A DNA stretch of 64,000 bases, taken from CAYWCV01 sp964629885. Lineage in GTDB: Bacteria > Bacteroidota > Rhodothermia > Balneolales > CAYWCV01. Shown in pieces: positions 35,413 through 43,100 of the stretch (within the stretch, counting starts at the first letter, position 1; each line of letters begins with the position of its first letter). The stretch covers positions 1-64,000 of the forward strand of contig CAZVRJ010000008.1 in assembly GCA_964629885.1 (NCBI GenBank). The letters are read 5' to 3'. The position numbers and the translations under genes are program-made. The notes beneath the pieces were generated by a model, which worked only from the letters and a program-made list of their open reading frames with translations, was not told where the DNA came from and did no database searches.

Positions 35413-37395
35413 ATGAAGCCGAACAAGCACATATCGATCGGTTGCGCACTAGTCGCGATACTGCTCCTTACTCCATGCTGGTTGTATGGGCAGCAAGTTG
35501 ATGCCGATGCCCTCCTAGGCAAGGCGAGATCGGTGCGGTCGCAGCACCCCGACTCTGCCCGATACTACACAGAGTTACTATTCGATGCATTCAAGGAAGT
35601 TGAACCCGACAGTTCCCAACTGTTTGCCATCATCAACACTGCCAACTTGCGTCGTTACATGAACGATTTTGCAAGGGCAAGAGAGGTTCTGAGCTCGGTG
35701 CGTCAATATGCAGAGCAGCCTGGCAACGAAAAGCAGCTTGCCTTTTTGTACCAGATCCTGGGCATTATCGACAACCAGCAAGGGCGCTATCAATCGGCAT
35801 CGGAGAACTTTTTGAGGGGGATGCATCTCTATGACACCACCGGCGACTCCCTCAATAAAGCAGTTTTACTCAAAGAGCTTGGTATTGTACACGAGAGGCT
35901 CAAGTTGAACGACCTTGCATTACAGTATGGAAAGGATGCCCTGAGGGTAATTCGAAGCATCGGCGACAGCTCCATGATTGCAGGGTTCCTTGGCGATATT
36001 GGCACCATGCATCAGAATATGGGCAAGCTAGATGAAGCCCTACCCTACCAGCTTGAGTCGTTGAGCATTAACCGAAAGATTGGGCAAGACTCCGATCTAC
36101 CTTTCAACTACCACAACATCGGCGACATCTACATGCAGATGGGCATACTAGACAGTGCCGAAGTGTACACGATGCGTGCCTATGAAGGGTTTGAAAAGTT
36201 TGATCTCAAATTCGCGGGTCTTTACTCATTGATGAACCTTGGTATGCTCAATATGGAAAAGGGGAAATTTCAAATTAGCGAAGATTATCTTTTGAGATCG
36301 TACAACCGCGCCAAAGAGTTTGATGGGTTATACGAGCAGGGAATGCTCCTTGAAAAACTGAGCGTCTTGAACGAACGTATGGGCCGATATAGTGCTGCCC
36401 TGAATTACCTTAAAGACAGCCACACCATTCGCGACTCGCTGATGAGTGCAGATAGGGAAAGAACTATTTTAGAGATGGCGGAATCCTATAAAAATGACCA
36501 GTCAACGCAGGAAATTGAACGTCTGAGGATGCAAAAGACCATGTCGGAGCGCCTTATTACGATGCAACAAGTCTTCCTGATTGTTGTGAGCATTGTCTTA
36601 ATCGCGTTTTTGGGCGCACTGTTGATGATGATAAGGGCAAACAAGAACGCCAACCGCCTGAATCGGGAACTGCTGCAGGCAAACGCACGCCTGACCAACA
36701 TGGGTGAGGAAAGGAACAATCTCATCCACGTTATGGCTCACGACTTGCGCACGCCACTTGCACAGGTGAGTGGGTTGAGCGAGCTGCTCAAGGACTCTGA
36801 TAATGTGACCGATGAGCATCTAGAGTACATCAATCTCATCGATACGGCTTCGAGAAACGGTTTGTCGCTCATTGCGCAGATGATGGAGTCGAGCAACAAT
36901 AAGTCCTTTGCTTCGGCTAGAGAATTTGAAGAGGTAGACCTGCACCGAATTATCGACAGCAGTCTTAGCTTGTACGAAGCCCAAGCCCGAAACAAAAACA
37001 TTCGTATGGTGTTCGAGAATGAGGCACAAAATCCAATAGTACATAGTGATCCACAAGCTATCAGAAGGGTGATCGACAATCTAGTATCGAATGCAATTAA
37101 GTACACCTATCACGATACACAGGTACTTGTGACGCTAAAAGGGGAAACGGGTGGAGTTGAAATTTGCGTCAAAGACAACGGTCCCGGATTCAGTGATGCC
37201 GACAAATTGCTGCTGTTTAGAAAATTCACCACCTTGAGCGCGCGCCCAACCGGAAATGAATCGAGCACAGGGCTTGGGCTCGCTATTGTCTATGACCTAT
37301 TGAACGAAATAAATGGCTCCATCAACCTAGAGGAAGATGGTGAACCGGGCGCTCATTTTTGTGTCAAAATCCCACGAAATTTACAGTCTAGTTAA
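35413..37395 (+). CDS. TPR-containing sensor histidine kinase
   Basis: 660 residues. A signal peptide (VAILLLTPCWLYGQ) is followed by about six TPR-like units (residues 30-370; e.g. KAVLLKELGIVHERLKLNDLALQ-type helices), a transmembrane helix (VFLIVVSIVLIAFLGALLMMI, about 385-405), HisKA with VMAHDLRTPLAQ (His near 442), and HATPase_c with DNLVSNAIKY, DNGPGF and GLGLAIVYDL. The periplasmic TPR sensor suggests protein or peptide interaction. No response regulator is adjacent, as for its relative at 6533. The stop is at 37395, just before the heptamer repeats. Confidence 0.92.
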   Translation: MKPNKHISIGCALVAILLLTPCWLYGQQVDADALLGKARSVRSQHPDSARYYTELLFDAFKEVEPDSSQLFAIINTANLRRYMNDFARAREVLSSVRQYAEQPGNEKQLAFLYQILGIIDNQQGRYQSASENFLRGMHLYDTTGDSLNKAVLLKELGIVHERLKLNDLALQYGKDALRVIRSIGDSSMIAGFLGDIGTMHQNMGKLDEALPYQLESLSINRKIGQDSDLPFNYHNIGDIYMQMGILDSAEVYTMRAYEGFEKFDLKFAGLYSLMNLGMLNMEKGKFQISEDYLLRSYNRAKEFDGLYEQGMLLEKLSVLNERMGRYSAALNYLKDSHTIRDSLMSADRERTILEMAESYKNDQSTQEIERLRMQKTMSERLITMQQVFLIVVSIVLIAFLGALLMMIRANKNANRLNRELLQANARLTNMGEERNNLIHVMAHDLRTPLAQVSGLSELLKDSDNVTDEHLEYINLIDTASRNGLSLIAQMMESSNNKSFASAREFEEVDLHRIIDSSLSLYEAQARNKNIRMVFENEAQNPIVHSDPQAIRRVIDNLVSNAIKYTYHDTQVLVTLKGETGGVEICVKDNGPGFSDADKLLLFRKFTTLSARPTGNESSTGLGLAIVYDLLNEINGSINLEEDGEPGAHFCVKIPRNLQSS

Positions 37396-37463
37396 TTTTC
37401 ACTTATTAGCTGTGCACAAAATGGCATGAGCCAAGAATTGAAAAAATGTAACTTAACGAGATA

Positions 37464-37532
37464 TGAGACACGAGACACGAGACACGAGACACGAGACACG
37501 AGACGCGAGACACGAGAAGCGAGACACGAGAC
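37464..37532. repeat. Heptamer array, AGACACG type
   Basis: About ten 7-bp units of GAGACAC register, two of them altered (AGACGCG, AGAAGCG). Perfect period 7 over 69 bp. Intergenic, downstream of the second TPR kinase. Confidence 0.92.
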
Positions 37533-37534
37533 TA

Positions 37535-37569
37535 GATAACCGATAACTGATAACTGATAACTGATCACC
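37535..37569. repeat. Heptamer array, GATAACT type, abutting a start codon
   Basis: Five 7-bp units (GATAACC, GATAACT three times, GATCACC) end six bases before the ATG of the VOC gene, occupying the position of its ribosome-binding site. No Shine-Dalgarno is visible. Confidence 0.9.
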
Positions 37570-37575
37570 GACACC

Positions 37576-38043
37576 ATGAGACCTTTTAACATATTAGGCA
37601 TTCAACAAATCGCTATTGGCGGCGAAGACCGTATAAAACTGCTACAACTTTGGAACGTGATGTTTGGAATACCAGTGACAGGACATTTCAAGTCAGAGTC
37701 AGAAAATGTCGACGAATCAATATTAACGTTGGGAGCTGGTCCAAATGCGATCGAAATCGACTTGATGGAGCCTATCGACCCGACTCGGAGCCCTAAGGTA
37801 CACGAGCCTAAATTGAACCATATCGGCCTATGGGTAGACGATCTTCACGCCGCGGTGGAATGGCTCGGCGAACAGGGAATGCGTTTCACACCTGGGGGAA
37901 TCCGCAAGGGTGCATCGGGGTATGACGTGTGCTTCATTCATCCAAAAGGGAATGATGAAAAACCAATGTCGGGCGAAGGTGTGCTCATTGAACTTGTACA
38001 GGCACCCAACGATGTGATCAATGCACTATCTAACCAAAAATAA
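37576..38043 (+). CDS. VOC (glyoxalase/bleomycin-resistance) family protein
   Basis: 155 residues with two beta-alpha-beta-beta-beta modules: the first starts ILGIQQIAIGGEDRIKLLQLW, the second LNHIGLWVDDLHAAVEWLGEQGMRFT, ending with a metal-ligand-type glutamate in VLIELVQAP. Length and the H/E pattern resemble methylmalonyl-CoA epimerase or lactoylglutathione-lyase-like members; neither can be claimed. Its start codon directly follows the GATAACT heptamer array. It ends 5 nt before elbB, so the two are co-transcribed. Confidence 0.85.
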   Translation: MRPFNILGIQQIAIGGEDRIKLLQLWNVMFGIPVTGHFKSESENVDESILTLGAGPNAIEIDLMEPIDPTRSPKVHEPKLNHIGLWVDDLHAAVEWLGEQGMRFTPGGIRKGASGYDVCFIHPKGNDEKPMSGEGVLIELVQAPNDVINALSNQK

Positions 38044-38048
38044 TTGAC

Positions 38049-38732
38049 ATGAAAAAGATTGGCGTACTTCTATCAGGTTGCGGTGTTGCCGACGGATCCG
38101 AAATTCATGAGGCCGTTTTAACCCTTTTGGCCATCCGTGAGAATGGCATGCAGGCTGTGTGTATGGCTCCAAACGCACCGCAGCACCATGTAACAAACCA
38201 CGTTACCGACCAGCCCATGGACGAAACCCGCAACATGATGGTTGAGGCTGCACGCATTGCCCGTGGCGACATCCGCGACGTTGCCAAGATGACGGCGTCT
38301 GATTTCGATGGACTCGTGATTCCTGGCGGATTTGGCGCAGCCGCCAACCTTACCGATTGGGCTTTCAGCGGACCCGACGGAAAGATACTACCCGACGTGT
38401 CGCGCATCATCAACGAGGCCGTGATTGCTGGCAAACCCGTTGTCGGTCTGTGTATGGGTCCGACAGTTATCGCACTTGCTCTGAAAGAATCGGGCATGAG
38501 CGCACAGCTGAGTGTAGGCACAACCGCGGAGGGGTCGCCGTACGACATCGGTGCCATCAGCGGCGGCATGGAAGCTGCAGGCCAGACGGCAGTCATGAAA
38601 ACCGTGCGCGAAATCGCCTACGATGTAGACAAGAAGATTATCAGTGCACCCTGCTACATGATGAATGCCGACATCCTTGATGTACGCAAGAACATTTCGC
38701 AGGCTATAGAGAAGTTAGCCGAATTGGTATAA
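38049..38732 (+). CDS. elbB: ElbB/DJ-1-PfpI-family glyoxalase-like protein
   Basis: 227 residues, the standard length for ElbB (isoprenoid biosynthesis protein / SCRP27A), a class I glutamine-amidotransferase-like fold. The N-terminus KKIGVLLSGCGVADGSEIHEAV, the IPGGFGAAANLTDWA segment and the nucleophile elbow GLCMGPTVIA with its Cys are typical. E. coli ElbB has modest glyoxalase III-type activity on glyoxal; a link to isoprenoids is historical. The neighbouring VOC protein also belongs to a glyoxalase-type superfamily, so an aldehyde-detoxifying pair is plausible (inference). Confidence 0.92.
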   Translation: MKKIGVLLSGCGVADGSEIHEAVLTLLAIRENGMQAVCMAPNAPQHHVTNHVTDQPMDETRNMMVEAARIARGDIRDVAKMTASDFDGLVIPGGFGAAANLTDWAFSGPDGKILPDVSRIINEAVIAGKPVVGLCMGPTVIALALKESGMSAQLSVGTTAEGSPYDIGAISGGMEAAGQTAVMKTVREIAYDVDKKIISAPCYMMNADILDVRKNISQAIEKLAELV

Positions 38733-38832
38733 TGAATACTTAAAGCGTAATGATATATTCATAAATATTATTTATGGATTCCATTAATAGGTTTAATTGT
38801 TTCGGAAAATGAATAAATTATTTCATTCTATT

Positions 38833-38840
38833 TATCTTTA
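38833..38840 (+). promoter_or_regulatory. Putative promoter element TATCTTTA
   Basis: 37 nt before the carbonic anhydrase ATG, within the AT-rich 144-nt gap 38733-38876. The same octamer precedes hisS. Confidence 0.38.
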
Positions 38841-38876
38841 ATCGACATTTATACCAATCTTTTTAAGTTATCGACC

Positions 38877-39620
38877 ATGAAGAAGTTAATCTACTCCCTG
38901 ATTCCAGTCTTTGTGTCAATGCTGTTTATTACAGCATGTGGCGGAGCAAATACATCCACTGAGTCAAATGTCGAAGTGCCACAAGCCCAATCCGAAGATA
39001 GACTTTCGCTTGAGCTTCGCGACTCCATGACCCCACAGGAAGTGCTTCAGGCTTTCAAGGATGGCCATCAGCGATTCCTCGACGGCAACCTCCGCGTGCG
39101 CAAGTTTGTGACTGAAATCAACGAAACCTCCATGGGACAAAACCCATACGCCATCGTGGTGAGCTGCATCGACAGTCGTGTGCCTGTCGAAACTATCTTC
39201 GACAAGCGTATTGGTGAGATTTTTAGCAGCCGTTTGGCTGGAAACGTCATTAACACGGATGTGGTCGGTGGTGTCGAATTTGCCACGGCCTTGGCTGGTG
39301 CGAAGCTTGTGCTTGTGATGGGACACACAAGCTGTGGTGCCGTGAAAGGTGCCATCGCTGATGCTGAATACGGCAACCTCACGGGTCTTCTCGATAAGAT
39401 CAAGCCTGCCGACGACAGTGTTCGCTCTGGTCTTGATCCGATCATTGACACATCCAGCGAAGCATACACCGACATGGTTGCCACGAAACATGTGGAGCTC
39501 AGCTTGAAGCAACTCCGCGACATGAGCCCTGAGTTGGTGCGTCTCGAGCAAGAGGGCAAAATTATCATCGTGGGTGCCATGTACGACATCGCCTCGGGTG
39601 CCGTAACATTCATCGACTAA
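38877..39620 (+). CDS. Beta-class carbonic anhydrase lipoprotein
   Basis: 247 residues. Signal peptide with lipobox LFITACGG (Cys 21), then a complete beta-carbonic-anhydrase domain: zinc ligands in SCIDSR (Cys and the Asp/Arg pair) and in GHTSCGAVKGA (His and Cys), with LAGNVI between them. It interconverts CO2 and bicarbonate. The lipobox places it outside the cytoplasm, membrane-anchored, in contrast to most beta-CAs. Monocistronic: own promoter-like element and a strong terminator 28 nt after the stop. Confidence 0.93.
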   Translation: MKKLIYSLIPVFVSMLFITACGGANTSTESNVEVPQAQSEDRLSLELRDSMTPQEVLQAFKDGHQRFLDGNLRVRKFVTEINETSMGQNPYAIVVSCIDSRVPVETIFDKRIGEIFSSRLAGNVINTDVVGGVEFATALAGAKLVLVMGHTSCGAVKGAIADAEYGNLTGLLDKIKPADDSVRSGLDPIIDTSSEAYTDMVATKHVELSLKQLRDMSPELVRLEQEGKIIIVGAMYDIASGAVTFID

Positions 39621-39648
39621 ACTGCTTTTCATATTGTGTGTGTTGTGG

Positions 39649-39681
39649 GGGAGGCTCATTTGATGGGCCTCCCTTTTTTTT
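39649..39681 (+). terminator. Intrinsic terminator of carbonic anhydrase gene
   Basis: GGGAGGC stem (39649-39655) pairs with GCCTCCC (39667-39673), followed by eight T. Confidence 0.9.
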
Positions 39682-39719
39682 ACAAAAATCGGTAGGGCAA
39701 CATTTCTAGGTTGTTTGCG

Positions 39720-39725
39720 TATATT
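39720..39725 (+). promoter_or_regulatory. Putative promoter element TATATT
   Basis: CGTATATTCGG; 22 nt before the ATG at 39747, but only 7 nt before the ATG at 39732, which argues for 39747. Confidence 0.33.
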
Positions 39726-39746
39726 CGGTTTATGCAACGCAAATTC

Positions 39747-40124
39747 ATGCGCATCGTATTTTTGGCTGTCTTCACCCTCCTGTCGAGCGGTGTGGTTGCC
39801 ACGTTGCACATGTGCCAGAACCAAGTGAAAGGTCTGGAGTGGTTTTCGGGCGAGAGCAAAAAGTGTCCATGCAACAAAATGGAGATGAACGACGGTTGTT
39901 GCGACACCTTAGTGATTCATTATGATCAAGAGGATGCCACGCCCACATCCACACCCGCCATACCGTCTGACTCTGCTATTGCCGACATTGAACTGCCCAG
40001 CAGCATACGCATTGATTCTGACGACTTTCCAACATCTTCGCTAGGCATACAGGCTAGAGAGCCTGTTCCAATTGTCCCGATATGGCTTAGCAACCAATCT
40101 CTGCGCATACCCGACGCCTGCTGA
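39747..40124 (+). CDS. Small Cys-rich exported protein (HYC_CC_PP-like)
   Basis: 125 residues from the Met at 39747 (in-frame Met at 39732 and 39711 also exist). Signal peptide-like RIVFLAVFTLLSSGVVATLHMC, then a conserved spacing of cysteines: HMC, CPC and GCCDT. Small proteins with this H-x-C plus CC layout are common in Bacteroidota next to copper or heavy-metal efflux genes and are probably metal-binding periplasmic accessory proteins; the family assignment is from pattern memory. It lies 73 nt upstream of the CusA-type pump. Function inferred from position only. Confidence 0.72.
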   Translation: MRIVFLAVFTLLSSGVVATLHMCQNQVKGLEWFSGESKKCPCNKMEMNDGCCDTLVIHYDQEDATPTSTPAIPSDSAIADIELPSSIRIDSDDFPTSSLGIQAREPVPIVPIWLSNQSLRIPDAC

Positions 40125-40151
40125 TATCGTGAGCCTTAACGCAGTCGGACG

Positions 40152-40157
40152 TATATT
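40152..40157 (+). promoter_or_regulatory. Putative promoter element TATATT for cus operon
   Basis: GACGTATATTG, 41 nt before the CusA-type start at 40198. Confidence 0.37.
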
Positions 40158-40197
40158 GTCTCGACTGTAAACTTGCCACGTCGGGTTTCCTATCAGC

Positions 40198-43100
40198 ATG
40201 TTACAATCCATTATTCGATTCTTTCTCGACCAGAAATTGGTCACTGTCCTATTTGCAGGACTCCTCATTGCCTGGGGTTTAAGTACGGCACCCTTCAAAT
40301 GGGATGTGCCGTTCCTACCATCCGACCCTGTACCTGTCGATGCCATCCCAGACATCGGCGAAAACCAGCAGATCGTCTACACCGAATGGATGGGACGATC
40401 GCCGCAGGATGTCGAGGATCAAATCACCTATCCCCTCACATCCACCTTGCTCGGCCTACCCGGCGTAAAAAGCATCCGTAGCACATCGATGTTCGGGTTT
40501 TCGAGCATTTACGTGATTTTCGAGGATAATGTCGACTACTACTGGAGTCGAACTAGGATCTTGGAGAAGATCAATGCGCTTCCTGCCGACTTGCTACCAA
40601 CGAGTGTCCAACCCCGCCTCGGTCCCGATGCCACTGCTTTGGGTCAAGTATATTGGTACACCCTCGAAGTGCTCGATCAAGACGGAAACTTGGTGCAAGG
40701 GGTGTGGGATCTTCACGAATTGAGATCGATTCAGGACTTCCAGGTCAAACCTGCATTGAATGCAACACCGGGCGTGAGTGAGGTAGCTAGTGTGGGCGGT
40801 TATGTGATGGAGTATCAAGTGGATTTAGATCCATCGTCCCTGCGCCTCTATAACATATCTGTCATGGATGTGATGAATGCCATCAGAGCTTCCAACCAGG
40901 ACGTGGGTGCAAACACGCTTGAAATTAACCAAGTCGAGTACCTTGTGCGTGGTTTGGGTTACATCCGGTCGGTGGCAGACTTGGAGGAATCAGTTATAAC
41001 GGAGCGGAATAATGTGCCAATCCGAATTGCGGATGTTGGCCGCGTTAACATTGGACCTGCACCTCGTGGCGAACGAGGCATTCTCGATCGCGATGGTGTT
41101 GAGGTTACCGGAGGCGTGGTGGTTGCGCGCTACGGCGACAACCCGATGCAGGTGATCGAGGCCCTAAAGGAGCGAATAGCCTTGTTGGAACCAGGCTTGC
41201 CGCAGCGAACTCTGGAAGATGGGAGGACGGTCAAAGTCAGCATCGTCCCCTTCTACGATCGCAGCGTGCTCATCCGCGAAACGCTAGGCACGCTGAACGA
41301 CGCTATCAGCCTTCAGATTTTGATTACCATTATTGTGATCCTGGTCATGGTTCGGAACTTGCGTGCCTCGATCATGATCAGTGTGATCTTGCCTATTGCC
41401 GTATTGATGACGTTCATTCTGATGCGCTATTTCAGTGTCGACGCCAATATTGTGGCGCTATCGGGTATCGCCATCGCGATCGGCACCCTTGTGGATCTCG
41501 GTATCATTTTGAGTGAAAATGTACTTCGCCATAAAGACGAGGCCTCTGAAGGTGAGCCACTGCGCGACATCATCTATCGGGCATCCGTCGAAGTTGCACC
41601 TGCCATATTGACTGCCGTTTCGACGACCATCGTCAGCTTTCTACCTGTATTTACGCTTCAGGCAGCCGAAGGTAAACTGTTTACACCCTTGGCATGGACC
41701 AAGACATTTGCGCTCGTTGCCGCAGTGGTCATCACCCTCACCATGCTACCTGCCCTAGCGCATGCACTCCTGGGAATGCGCATCAAACGGGGCGAATCGG
41801 GTGCCAAATCACAAGCTGGGCCTATTGAGCGGTATGGTCTATGGCTGGCGGTGGTTGTTGTGAGCATATTCTTAACTGCAGCTTGGCTTCCGCTCGGTGT
41901 TCAGGTCGGGTTACTTGTGAACCTCCTGTTTGTTGCTCTGATTTTGGCTATTGTCTTGGGCGGCTTCTATCTATTCCTGAAATACTACCCAACTTTACTG
42001 GCGTGGTGCCTTGAGAACAAGCTGAAGTTCTTGAGCATACCGGCTGTCATCATTTTGTTCGGTGCGATGATTTGGCTCGGTTTCCCACGCGTGTTCGGCT
42101 TTGTGGCAAAGGCGGGCGACTCGGTTGGGATGAATGTTAGGGTAACCGCACCATGGTCGTTTATGGCTCATTCCTTCCCGGGTCTTGGTAAGGAATTCAT
42201 GCCGTCGCTCGACGAGGGTGCCTTCCTGTTGATGCCGACTGTAATGCCCCACGCCGGTGTGGAAATCAGCCGCGAGTACTTAAGCCGCCTCGATCGCTTG
42301 GTGACAGCCATCCCAGAGGTTGAAACCGTTGTGGGTAAAGCAGGCAGAGCCGAGAGTGCGCTGGATCCCGCCCCGCTTTCCATGTTTGAGAATGTGATCC
42401 TTTACAAACCGGAGTTCAAGACGGATGCCGATGGACGAAAGCTGCGGTTCAAGATAGATGATGAGGGGAATTTTGTGACAGACGATCGCGGCGAGCTCAT
42501 CCCCGACAACCGCGGGCAGTATTACCGCCAGTGGAGGGATCATATCCGTACCCCTGACGACATCTGGCAGGAGATTGTTACGGCCACCACCTTGCCCGGA
42601 ATTACATCTGCGCCCAAGCTACAGCCCATCGAAACTCGCCTCGTCATGCTTCAGACAGGCATGAGGGCTCCTATGGGTATCAAAGTTTATGGCCCCGACC
42701 TCGAAACCATCGAAGCCTTCAGTATAGAATTGGAAGCCCAATTGAAAGAGGTTCCAAGCTTGAAGGAGGCGTCCGTGTTTGCGGAACGCAGTGTCGGCAA
42801 GCCATATCTCGAAATCAAGCTCGACCGACCGGCAATGGCGCGCTATGGTATCATGGTGGCAGAGGTTCAGGAGGTAATCGAGGTTGCGGTTGGCGGCATG
42901 CCGCTCACAACTACCGTGGAGGGACGAGAGCGCTACAACATCCGTGCCCGTTTTGCACGCGATTTCCGCGACAGTCCAGAGTCGCTGGAGGGAATATTGA
43001 TACCAACGATGATGGGTTCACAGATACCGCTCGGCCAGATAGCCGAAATCACGTACCGTCGAGGCCCGATGATGATCCGAGGTGAAGACACGTTCCTGAC

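Noticed and set aside
37464..37569. CRISPR-like array
   Set aside because: Units are 7 bp tandem repeats with no spacers, and no cas genes are present.
38761..38775. 15-bp AT palindrome ATAAATA-T-TATTTAT upstream of the carbonic anhydrase
   Set aside because: Expected by chance in this AT-rich gap; no second copy found.
38964..39824. 286-residue minus-strand frame opposite the carbonic anhydrase
   Set aside because: Shadow of the carbonic anhydrase; it also runs through that gene's terminator.
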